Assembly (NCBI GenBank): GCA_030433395.1
Contig: JAUILX010000044.1
Coordinates: 1-7,903 of the forward strand
DNA length: 7,903 bases
Origin: Chlamydiia bacterium
Lineage (GTDB): Bacteria > Chlamydiota > Chlamydiia > Chlamydiales > JACKPQ01
Reading direction: 5' to 3'
A model generated the notes under the pieces. That model saw nothing but the letters and a program-made list of their open reading frames with translations, was not told the origin of the DNA and did no database searches. Positions 1-6,382 of this stretch are shown here, one piece after another. The stretch's first letter is position 1. Every line of letters begins with the position of its first letter. The translations under genes were made by a program, and so were the position numbers.

Positions 1-1646
1 CCAAGCGCGCTATCCAACAGATGTCGGAAGAGGAATTAAACAACGCCTTTGGCAAAGATCTCTCTTTTGGAACAGCAGGTATGCGTGGAGTTGTTGGCCC
101 AGGTACCAACTGCTTAAATATTTACACTATTCAGTACGCAACACAGGGACTTGCCAACTATATTCTCGAGCAGCCCACCAAAGTACCCAAACGCGTTGTT
201 ATTGGATATGACTCTCGGCTCAGCTCACCCGAATTTGCAAAAGAAACAGCCCGCGTTTTTCTTGGAAACGGCATCGAAGTTGTGCTTTGCAAAACCTGCA
301 TGCCAACACCCTTTATCTCATTTGCCTGCCGCGAAAAAGACGCCTGCGCAGCCGTTATGATCACAGCATCGCACAACCCACCCGAATACAACGGCTATAA
401 AGTCTACTGGGGTGATGGAGCGCAGGTGATCGAACCGCACGCAAGCAACATCGCAGGGCATGTAAGCACAATCACAACCCCTGCTAAAGTTACCATAGGA
501 CATCTTGATGATCCCCGCTTGATACAAACTGATGACCTGCTCGTTGAATCCTACATCAAAGCCATTTACCCCCTTCAGCAATGCCTTGATCAAAATCAAT
601 CCCACGGCAGCGAGCTAAAAATCATCTATACACCCTTGCATGGAGTTGGGGGCATGCTAATGGATAAAGCGCTCAACTGTTGGGGATTTATAAAGTTAAG
701 CCACGTCCAAAGTCAGCAAAAGCCTGACGGCAACTTTCCAACGACTAACACGCCCAATCCAGAAAACCCGGGCTCTTTTGAGCTCGGAATAAATCAGCTA
801 AAAGAGACCGGCTCTGATCTGCTGCTTGCAAACGACCCTGATGCTGATCGCCTAGGTGCAGTTGTCATGCACCATGGCGCTCCCCATTTCCTTACAGGCA
901 ATGAAATAGCCACACTGTGCACTGAGCACATCTTAAAGAAAAATGCCCTACACGATACACTCCCCTCAAATGGTGCCATCGTCAAATCGATTGTCACAAC
1001 AGACCTACTAAGAGCCATTGCTAAAACCTATGACATCCCCTGCATCGATGTTTTAACTGGCTTTAAATACATTGGCGCGCTCATCGACACTTGGGAAAGA
1101 ACAGGTGAGTACACCTTTGTCTTTGGTGCAGAAGAATCCCATGGGTATCTGATCGGAACACACTCACGAGATAAGGATGGGATCGTTGCAGGATGTCTAG
1201 TCGCAGAAGTAGCACTCGATGCCAAATTAGAAAATCAAACCCTGATCGACAGGCTTGAGACTATTTATAAACGCTATGGCTACTACAGATCAAAGCTTGT
1301 CAACATCGCCTGCAAGTCAGGCATGGAGGACATGCTTGCAAAAATAGGAGAGCTACGGGCTGACCCTCCTAAATCCATTGGTAACATTCAAGTGATTTGC
1401 ATCGAAGATTACCAAGCAGGGAAATCGCGAAACTTACAAACAGGTCAAATGAAAAAACTCACCCTATCTCAAGCCAACATCTTGAGTTTTCATCTCGAGG
1501 GTAATATTAAAATCATCATCCGCCCATCTGGCACCGAGCCCAAGCTTAAAGTCTACGGCCTGGCTCACCATCCCGATAGCGCCCAAAGTGCCGATGAGAT
1601 CCTTTCAACCACTCTAAAGCATATTATGTGTCACATCGGGATGTAA
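1..1646 (+). CDS. Phosphoglucomutase/phosphomannomutase, PgcA-type alpha-D-phosphohexomutase (5' end missing)
   Basis: This cytosolic enzyme interconverts hexose 1-phosphate and 6-phosphate through a phosphoserine and a bisphosphate intermediate, feeding glycogen and surface sugar synthesis. Numbering from the first in-window Met (position 21), the family marks are: FGTAGMRG near residues 16-23; catalytic loop TASHNP at 115-120, with Ser117 (codon at 369) as the phosphorylated residue; metal loop DPDADR at 272-277; TGFKYIG at 346-352; sugar-specificity loop EESHGY at 371-376; and phosphate-binding RPSGTEPK at 501-508. All four superfamily signatures are intact. The frame stays open upstream of position 21 (Lys-Arg-Ala-Ile-Gln-Gln), and long members of this family have roughly 40 more residues before FGTAGMRG, so Met at 21 is internal and the true start is off-window. 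The gene ends in tandem stops (TAA TAA, 1644-1649). Whether glucose or mannose phosphate is preferred cannot be read from sequence; the long form and EESHGY loop resemble PgcA and chlamydial Pgm more than GlmM. Confidence 0.93.
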   Translation, partial: KRAIQQMSEEELNNAFGKDLSFGTAGMRGVVGPGTNCLNIYTIQYATQGLANYILEQPTKVPKRVVIGYDSRLSSPEFAKETARVFLGNGIEVVLCKTCMPTPFISFACREKDACAAVMITASHNPPEYNGYKVYWGDGAQVIEPHASNIAGHVSTITTPAKVTIGHLDDPRLIQTDDLLVESYIKAIYPLQQCLDQNQSHGSELKIIYTPLHGVGGMLMDKALNCWGFIKLSHVQSQQKPDGNFPTTNTPNPENPGSFELGINQLKETGSDLLLANDPDADRLGAVVMHHGAPHFLTGNEIATLCTEHILKKNALHDTLPSNGAIVKSIVTTDLLRAIAKTYDIPCIDVLTGFKYIGALIDTWERTGEYTFVFGAEESHGYLIGTHSRDKDGIVAGCLVAEVALDAKLENQTLIDRLETIYKRYGYYRSKLVNIACKSGMEDMLAKIGELRADPPKSIGNIQVICIEDYQAGKSRNLQTGQMKKLTLSQANILSFHLEGNIKIIIRPSGTEPKLKVYGLAHHPDSAQSADEILSTTLKHIMCHIGM

Positions 1647-1725
1647 TAAATTTTAGCTTTTTATAGTATTAAATTTTTTAGTTTCTATGATTAAGAGATT
1701 TTTTTGTGCCAAGAAAAAATAATGC

Positions 1726-1755
1726 TTGCGTTGCTTTTGCACGTAAGAGTACAAT
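1726..1755 (+). promoter_or_regulatory. Candidate sigma70-type promoter for the RRM gene
   Basis: A good -10 hexamer, TACAAT (1750-1755, 5 of 6 to consensus), lies 18 nt downstream of a weaker -35, TTGCGT (1726-1731). A start near 1762 would give a leader of about 92 nt before the ATG at 1854. It is the best-looking promoter in the gap between the phosphohexomutase and the RRM gene. The -35 match is only three bases, so this is a moderate call. Confidence 0.4.
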
Positions 1756-1803
1756 GGAGGTGTTCTTTCGGAAATGCTCGAGGAAGTTGGTCGGTGATCA
1801 AGG

Positions 1804-1844
1804 TCTTTTCGTCATTCAGACTGGGGAACGAAATGACAAAAAGG
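1804..1844 (+). promoter_or_regulatory. Leader hairpin that would sequester the RRM gene's Shine-Dalgarno
   Basis: The lower arm CTTTT (1805-1809) can pair with AAAAG (1839-1843), and T1804 with G1844 as a G-U pair. After a C1810-A1838 mismatch, GTCATT (1811-1816) pairs with AATGAC (1832-1837). The loop is about 15 nt. The 3' arm takes in AAGG of the AAGGAG ribosome binding site (1841-1846), so folding would hide the site. The pairing is seen directly in the sequence; a regulatory role (temperature sensing or autoregulation by the RRM protein) is inference. Confidence 0.35.
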
Positions 1845-1846
1845 AG
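1841..1846 (+). promoter_or_regulatory. Ribosome binding site fixing the RRM start at 1854
   Basis: AAGGAG sits 7 nt before the ATG at 1854. It decides the start against in-frame upstream possibilities such as TTG at 1704, which would add a 50-residue non-family extension. Confidence 0.8.
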
Positions 1847-1853
1847 ATCTGTT

Positions 1854-2165
1854 ATGTCAAAAAAACTATTTGTTGGCAACTTGCCGCACGCTATTGATGA
1901 TTCACAACTTAAAGAGCTTTTTGAAGAGCATGGAGCTGTAGAGTCAGCACAAGTTATCGTTGACCGCGATACACAGCGCTCAAAAGGCTTTGGCTTTGTT
2001 GAAATGTCATCAGATGCTGAAGCTCAAGCTGCAATTGAGGCTTTAAACGAGCAAGAAGTGCAAGGTCGCGCTTTGACAGTTAATGTCGCTCGTCCTAGAG
2101 AAAATCGCAGCGGCGGTGGTGGCGGTTTTAGCAGAAACGGTGGCGGCGGAAACCGACGTTACTAA
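1854..2165 (+). CDS. Small single-RRM, glycine-rich RNA-binding protein
   Basis: This 103-residue protein has one RNA recognition motif (about residues 3-80) and a short tail. RNP2 is LFVGNL (5-10) and RNP1 is KGFGFVEM (44-51), with the aromatic residues that stack on RNA bases present in both. The tail (about 82-103) is rich in Gly, Arg and Asn, with two glycine runs (GGGGG and GGGG), and ends in Arg-Arg-Tyr. This is the plan of the bacterial Rbp proteins known from cyanobacteria, proteobacteria and environmental chlamydiae, which bind single-stranded RNA and are often cold-induced. The ATG at 1854 is chosen because it has a strong AAGGAG 7 nt upstream and gives a family-like N-terminus. The gene is probably monocistronic: it has its own candidate promoter, a long leader and a terminator right after the stop. 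Its RNA targets cannot be predicted. Confidence 0.92.
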   Translation: MSKKLFVGNLPHAIDDSQLKELFEEHGAVESAQVIVDRDTQRSKGFGFVEMSSDAEAQAAIEALNEQEVQGRALTVNVARPRENRSGGGGGFSRNGGGGNRRY

Positions 2166-2173
2166 TTCGATTA

Positions 2174-2211
2174 CAACCCAGATTTTTTTAAATCTGGGTT
2201 GCTCTAATTTT
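2174..2211 (+). terminator. Intrinsic terminator after the RRM gene
   Basis: A perfect 12-bp stem, CAACCCAGATTT (2174-2185) with AAATCTGGGTTG (2190-2201), closes a TTTT loop and starts 8 nt after the RRM stop. The following tract (CTCTAATTTT, 2202-2211) is only partly U-rich, so termination may be incomplete, but the stem is strong. It separates the RRM gene from the bamA unit. Confidence 0.8.
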
Positions 2212-2227
2212 CCAGTTCTGACATAAT
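2199..2227 (+). promoter_or_regulatory. Candidate promoter of the bamA-skp-lpxD unit
   Basis: TTGCTC (2199-2204) and CATAAT (2222-2227, 5 of 6 to TATAAT) are 17 nt apart, and would start transcription near 2234, about 30 nt before bamA. The -35 overlaps the last bases of the upstream terminator stem. An alternative -35, CTGACA (2218-2223), has no good -10 at the right distance. A promoter is expected here because of the terminator, but the exact boxes are uncertain. Confidence 0.35.
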
Positions 2228-2250
2228 GAGCAACTCATGTTTCAGATATA

Positions 2251-2257
2251 AAGGAAA
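2251..2257 (+). promoter_or_regulatory. Ribosome binding site supporting the TTG start of bamA
   Basis: AAGGAAA ends just upstream of TTG at 2263; AAGGA is 7 nt from it. The ATGs at 2226 and 2237 are in other frames, and the in-frame upstream codons contain no start, so TTG is the best start. It places a signal peptide directly at the N-terminus. Confidence 0.75.
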
Positions 2258-2262
2258 CCCTT

Positions 2263-4752
2263 TTGAAAACCAATCTCATCTATCGAATCGCAGCAGCATT
2301 GTTGATCACAACAATAACAACTCCCCCCTTATTTGCAGTCTATTCTACAACCGAAACGTTTGAAAACAAAACCGTTTCAAACATCACTTTGATCATGGAA
2401 ACACCCGACGCACCATTTGATGCAACAAGCATTAAGTCCCGCATGGGAACAAAAGAGGGAGACCCTTTTGACCAAGTGACTTTCGATAATGATTTAAAAA
2501 TGCTTTCTGAAGATTACGATCGCATCGAGCCCAACATACAAGTGCGCTCTGGACAAGTCTTAATCACCATTAAGGTATGGCAAAAACCTGTCATCAAAAA
2601 AATCGAGTGGGTCGGCAACAAAAAAATCAAAACATCTTCATTAAAAAAAGAGCTAGGCATTAAACCAGGTGAAATTTTCGATCGCGATAGCTTCAATAAA
2701 GCCTTCATGAAAGTCAAAGAACTCTACGTCAAAAAAGGCTATTTTGAAGCACGTGGTTCGTACACAATCACTCCCGCTAGCGAAGGGAGCGGAATCAACA
2801 TTGAAATCACGATTCACGAAGGGCGATCCGGGCGTGTTGGCAGCGTACAATTCAAAGGCTTTAGCAAAAAAGAGCAGTCTGAAATCATGAGTATGATGGT
2901 GACAAAGAAGTACAACTTCTTTGTTAGCTGGCTAACAGGAACGGGCGTCTACCGTAGCGATATGGTCGACCACGATAAACTCATCATTGTTAACTATCTC
3001 CAAAACAAAGGTTACGCAGACGCGCAAGTCCAAATCGAACTTGAGGAAGATCCTGCAGACCCTTCTCGCCTAATCGTGCTTATTTGCGCAGAACGCGAAG
3101 AAAAATTCTATTTTGGTAATGTAACATTCAGCGGCAATCACCTTTATACTGATAGCCAAATTGAAGACATCATGACTATCAAGCCCGATTCAGTCTACTC
3201 ACCAGAAGATCTTAGACAGACAGTTCAAAATATCAAAGATCTCTATGGTCAAAGAGGCCACATTGAAGCAAATGTCACCTACCAGCTCGCACTTGATGCT
3301 AACGAGCCCCTATACAATGTCCACTTTGACATTGAAGAAGGCGAGCAGTACCGCGTCGGCCTTATCCGCGTTCTAGGCAATGCCAGCACAGAAACTCGCG
3401 TCATCTTACATCAAAATACACTAGTTCCTGGAGAAACCTTTAACAGCAATCAACTCAAAGCAACTGAATACCGCCTCCTATCCACAGGATATTTTAAATC
3501 AGTTAACGTTTACCCAGTTAAATCTCAGTACGATTCTGAACTTGGACCGAACTATCGCGACGTAGTCATTGAAGTGGAAGAAACAACGACCGGTAACGCC
3601 AGTCTTTTCTTTGGAGCAAGCTCTGTTGATAACGTCTTTGGTGGATTAGACCTCAGTGAAAATAACTTCAATCACAAAGGCCTCACAAGCTTCTGGAAGG
3701 GACTTTCTAATTTACGCGGAGGTGGTGAAATGGCCTCTGCAAAAGTCCAAATCGGTAAAAAATCCACCCAATATACCATCAACTGGATGGATCCCCATTT
3801 TAAAGACAGCAATTGGCGCATCGGTTTTGAAGCTAACTACACACACAGCACAACCGTTTCAGATAACTTTGATATCGATACAGGCGGCGGCACAATTTTT
3901 GCATCTTATCCATTTAGTGCTAATTGGACAGGCACAATGAAAATGCGCGCAAGAAATGCTGTTGTAGACGTAAATAATGACATCCCAACTGTCAAAGCAA
4001 AAGAAGGTCAAACTCCTCAACAAGTAGAGCAAAGCCAAGATCTGCTAACAAAGTCTTGGGAAACTGAAAAAGAACAGCAAGAAAGAAACAGCGGCATCGT
4101 TCTTGGATTTGGAGGATCTCTTGTTTATGACTCAACAGACCGACCATACAAACCCCGTATGGGTTTTCGCTCACTCATAGAGGGTGAGATGTGCGGTGTT
4201 CGTCGCCATTCATCCAATGACCGCTACTTTCCCTTTGCAAAATTTGCCTATCTCAATACATTCTACTGGCCTATTGGAACACGTGGGACCTTTAAATCAC
4301 GTTTCGATTTTCGCTACCTGCAAACCTTTGGCATGGGAACGCCGGATCTTCTTCCAATGCCAGAACGTTACATGATGGGCGGAGAAAACTCTGTTCGCGG
4401 TTATGAGCAATTCTCTATTGGACCAACATTTCCAGGTGAAATAAGCGAAGACACAAAGAGTAGCAAAGACGACATCGATCCCCTTGGTGGCGCAACCTCA
4501 ACACTTTTATCCGTAGAATACCTACACACCGTTCTACCACCATTTCTTGACCTGTTCGTCTTTGTAGACGGTGGTGCAGCTTCAATTGTCGAAGGCCACA
4601 TTGGAAGAATGCAATACTCAGTTGGCGGTGGAGCCCGCGTCGAAGTTGCAAACCGCATGCCATTCATCTTCGGATATGGATACCCTATTAATCCCAAAAA
4701 GAGAAAAGTCCAAGAGCAAGGCTTTTTCTTCTCAATGGGCGCACAATTTTAA
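2263..4752 (+). CDS. bamA: Outer membrane protein assembly factor BamA (Omp85)
   Basis: BamA is the central outer-membrane insertase: its periplasmic POTRA domains receive unfolded beta-barrel proteins and its barrel inserts them. The 829 residues fit the family length. A signal peptide (about 1-24: basic start, hydrophobic core, Leu-Phe-Ala before the cut) is followed by five POTRA domains at roughly 36-107, 108-187, 190-279, 282-359 and 362-438. The 16-strand barrel spans about 445-829. The VRGY motif of loop 6, on a MGGENS lead-in, is at 711-714 (codon for V at 4393), and the chain ends in an aromatic-rich strand with a terminal Phe, as required for recognition. The start is TTG with a good ribosome binding site. 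A long charged Gln/Glu-rich loop lies at about 569-611. skp follows after 24 nt and lpxD next, a classic outer-membrane biogenesis cluster. The Omp85 assignment is secure; BamA rather than a TamA-like paralogue is supported by five POTRAs and the skp-lpxD neighbours. Confidence 0.96.
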   Translation: MKTNLIYRIAAALLITTITTPPLFAVYSTTETFENKTVSNITLIMETPDAPFDATSIKSRMGTKEGDPFDQVTFDNDLKMLSEDYDRIEPNIQVRSGQVLITIKVWQKPVIKKIEWVGNKKIKTSSLKKELGIKPGEIFDRDSFNKAFMKVKELYVKKGYFEARGSYTITPASEGSGINIEITIHEGRSGRVGSVQFKGFSKKEQSEIMSMMVTKKYNFFVSWLTGTGVYRSDMVDHDKLIIVNYLQNKGYADAQVQIELEEDPADPSRLIVLICAEREEKFYFGNVTFSGNHLYTDSQIEDIMTIKPDSVYSPEDLRQTVQNIKDLYGQRGHIEANVTYQLALDANEPLYNVHFDIEEGEQYRVGLIRVLGNASTETRVILHQNTLVPGETFNSNQLKATEYRLLSTGYFKSVNVYPVKSQYDSELGPNYRDVVIEVEETTTGNASLFFGASSVDNVFGGLDLSENNFNHKGLTSFWKGLSNLRGGGEMASAKVQIGKKSTQYTINWMDPHFKDSNWRIGFEANYTHSTTVSDNFDIDTGGGTIFASYPFSANWTGTMKMRARNAVVDVNNDIPTVKAKEGQTPQQVEQSQDLLTKSWETEKEQQERNSGIVLGFGGSLVYDSTDRPYKPRMGFRSLIEGEMCGVRRHSSNDRYFPFAKFAYLNTFYWPIGTRGTFKSRFDFRYLQTFGMGTPDLLPMPERYMMGGENSVRGYEQFSIGPTFPGEISEDTKSSKDDIDPLGGATSTLLSVEYLHTVLPPFLDLFVFVDGGAASIVEGHIGRMQYSVGGGARVEVANRMPFIFGYGYPINPKKRKVQEQGFFFSMGAQF

Positions 4753-4762
4753 CAATCATCAC

Positions 4763-4768
4763 AAGGAG
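4763..4768 (+). promoter_or_regulatory. Ribosome binding site of skp
   Basis: AAGGAG lies 8 nt before the ATG at 4777, in the 24-nt gap after the bamA stop. No terminator or promoter is visible in this gap, which supports cotranscription with bamA. Confidence 0.75.
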
Positions 4769-4776
4769 TCAAACAT

Positions 4777-5328
4777 ATGAAAAAACTAGCCTGGATTCTT
4801 AGCATCGCACTGCTTTCTACAAGCATCGCTTCAGCTGAAGAAGAACAAACTCAAAAAATTGGCATTGTCAACTTCACAGAATGCTTATCAAAGTCAAAGT
4901 TTGGAAAGCAAGAACAAGAAAACTTTGAAACACTGCGCACTCAAATGGAAGACCTTGTTAAAGACACTGAAAAACAGCTCAAAGAAGTATCTGAAAAACT
5001 ACAAGACTCCGAGCATCTAGATAGCTTATCTCCTGAAGGCGAACAAGAGCTAAAAACCAAATTCCAAATGCTCTCTCAAGAAATGTCAAAATATCAAAAT
5101 CAGTACTACCAAGTTTTACAACAAGCCAATATGAAAATGGTCCAAAACATGCAGACTCGCGTTATTGCAGCCGCAGAAGCCGTTAAGAAAAAATTCAACT
5201 ACACAGACATATTAAATAAAGATGCCTGCTTTGCCTTTAGTGATGACATCACAAGTCTAGTCCTAAACCAACTCGACACCAACTTCGACGCAGAGCACAC
5301 ACCAAAACAAACAGAGACGAATGAGTAA
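4777..5328 (+). CDS. skp: Periplasmic chaperone Skp/OmpH
   Basis: Skp is a periplasmic 'jellyfish' trimer that holds unfolded outer-membrane proteins on their way to BamA. The 183-residue product starts with a clear signal peptide (Met-Lys-Lys, hydrophobic core, Ala-Ser-Ala at 18-20 before an acidic run), leaving about 163 mature residues, near the family norm. A short beta segment, IGIVNFTECL (28-37), matches the start of the OmpH domain, where the family has a similar 'vd...v' strand. A long Glu/Lys/Gln-rich helical stretch (about 42-140) forms the coiled-coil arms. The C-terminal strand region (about 141-165) returns to the trimer body, followed by a polar tail. Sequence identity in this family is always low, so the call rests on architecture and on the position between bamA and lpxD. 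The last 8 nt overlap lpxD, suggesting translational coupling. Confidence 0.92.
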   Translation: MKKLAWILSIALLSTSIASAEEEQTQKIGIVNFTECLSKSKFGKQEQENFETLRTQMEDLVKDTEKQLKEVSEKLQDSEHLDSLSPEGEQELKTKFQMLSQEMSKYQNQYYQVLQQANMKMVQNMQTRVIAAAEAVKKKFNYTDILNKDACFAFSDDITSLVLNQLDTNFDAEHTPKQTETNE

Positions 5329-6358
5329 AAGCGCAACGCTGCAAGAACTAGCCAAGCTTACTGGATCAACCCTCAAAGGAAATCCACAAGCAATGATATG
5401 CGCTGTTGACGGTCTAGAAACCGCCGGAGCAAAAGATGCATCCTTTCTTGCAAACATGCGCTACATCGAGGCCATGAAAGCCTCAAAAGCTGGGGTGATT
5501 TGCATAGCAGATCATCCCAATCTCCCCTCAGATAAAAACTTTCTCATCTCAGATGACCCATCTCGTACATTTCAGCAAATAGCAGAGCATCTATCAAGCG
5601 CCTCTAAAAGCGGCTTTGCAGGAATCCATCCATCAGCCTGCATCCATCCAGACGCACAAGTTTCAGACGATGTCACCATTGGCCCCTTTGCAGTTATCGA
5701 TAGCGGAGCCGTCATTGGACCACATACCACTATTTGTGCTCACGTCGCCATCGGTGCTAACGTAAAAATAGGCGAGCACTGCCTCCTACACCCCCACTCA
5801 ACCGTACGTGAAGGCTGCATCCTTGGCAACCGTGTCATCCTCCAACCTGGCGCTGTCATCGGCTCTTGCGGCTACGGTTACGTCATGGACAATCAAGGCC
5901 AGCATCAAAAACTCGATCAAATCGGCAACGTCATCTTAGAAGATGACGTCGAAATCGGTGCAAATGCAGCTATTGACCGCGCCCGCTTCAAATCTACACG
6001 CATCGGACGCGGCACCAAAATCGACAACCTAGTACAAATTGGCCATAATGTCGAGCTTGGCGAGCACAACCTCATCATTTCTCAGTCAGGCATTGCAGGT
6101 TCTGCTAAAACCGGGAAACATGTCTTCATGGGCGGTCAAGCAGGTATCGTAGGCCATGTCGCCATCACAGATAACGTCCAAATCGCCACGCGCGGTGGCG
6201 TTAGCAAAGACATCACTGAAAGTGGCATCTATGGCGGTGGCCCCGTTATGCCAATGAAAGAATTTAATAAGATGCAAGTGCATCAGCGCAAGCTAGACGA
6301 ATATGCCCGCCGCATTAAGACATTAGAAAAACAGCTCAATGAAATTCTTTCTTCTTAA
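5321..6358 (+). CDS. lpxD: UDP-3-O-acylglucosamine N-acyltransferase LpxD
   Basis: LpxD transfers a 3-hydroxyacyl chain from acyl carrier protein to the 2-amino group of UDP-3-O-acylglucosamine, the third committed step of lipid A synthesis, in the cytosol at the inner membrane. The 345 residues match the family. The N-terminal uridine-binding domain (about 1-100) is followed by a left-handed beta helix of hexapeptide repeats (about 103-295, with many I-G-x-x-x-x turns) and a C-terminal helix (about 311-343). The catalytic His is His242, in DNLVQIGHNV at 235-244 (codon at 6044). The GYGY stretch at 184-187 corresponds to the conserved glycine/aromatic segment near the acyl pocket. The ATG at 5321 overlaps the skp stop by 8 nt and has no strong ribosome binding site, so translation probably depends on skp. 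fabZ and lpxA, its usual partners in many proteobacteria, do not follow here. Confidence 0.96.
   Translation: MSKSATLQELAKLTGSTLKGNPQAMICAVDGLETAGAKDASFLANMRYIEAMKASKAGVICIADHPNLPSDKNFLISDDPSRTFQQIAEHLSSASKSGFAGIHPSACIHPDAQVSDDVTIGPFAVIDSGAVIGPHTTICAHVAIGANVKIGEHCLLHPHSTVREGCILGNRVILQPGAVIGSCGYGYVMDNQGQHQKLDQIGNVILEDDVEIGANAAIDRARFKSTRIGRGTKIDNLVQIGHNVELGEHNLIISQSGIAGSAKTGKHVFMGGQAGIVGHVAITDNVQIATRGGVSKDITESGIYGGGPVMPMKEFNKMQVHQRKLDEYARRIKTLEKQLNEILSS
5928..5949 (+). repeat. Perfect 10-bp inverted repeat inside lpxD
   Basis: ACGTCATCTT and AAGATGACGT flank a 2-nt centre (AG). The repeat lies wholly inside coding sequence for the conserved Asn-Val-Ile-Leu-Glu-Asp-Asp-Val stretch. It could fold in mRNA or be a chance result of the codons used; no function is claimed. 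Confidence 0.6.
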
Positions 6359-6376
6359 TAACTTATCAGTTATACT
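6358..6376 (+). promoter_or_regulatory. Candidate corA promoter with an overlapping inverted repeat
   Basis: TATACT (6371-6376, 5 of 6 to TATAAT) ends 6 nt before the corA ATG. The sequence 17 nt upstream (TTTCTT, 6348-6353) is a poor -35. A perfect 6-bp inverted repeat, ATAACT (6358-6363) and AGTTAT (6368-6373) with a TATC centre, overlaps the -10 box and could be an operator or a small hairpin. The elements are visible; their use is inference. Confidence 0.35.
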
Positions 6377-6382
6377 AATCCT

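Noticed and set aside
21..23. ATG at 21 as the true start of the phosphohexomutase
   Set aside because: The frame is open to the left edge and the family has more N-terminal sequence before FGTAGMRG, so the gene is cut by the window.
1647..1690. Two similar AT-rich 20-nt segments (TAAATTTT...) after the phosphohexomutase
   Set aside because: Similarity beyond the first eight bases is poor; this is low-complexity AT-rich DNA. No convincing terminator stem was found there either.
1774..1797. Seven-codon leader peptide (MLEEVGR) with GGAGG upstream
   Set aside because: The GGAGG at 1756-1760 is 13 nt away, too far, and no attenuator-like pair of alternative stems was seen.
1704..1853. N-terminal extension of the RRM protein from TTG at 1704
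   Set aside because: It lacks a ribosome binding site and family resemblance, and it spans the candidate promoter and leader. ATG at 1854 with AAGGAG is far better.
1706..1897. 63-codon GTG frame overlapping the RRM start
   Set aside because: No recognisable protein features, no ribosome binding site, and it runs out of frame into the RRM gene.
4401..4697. Minus-strand open frames inside bamA
   Set aside because: They are shadows of a well-supported coding gene with no family features or ribosome binding sites of their own.
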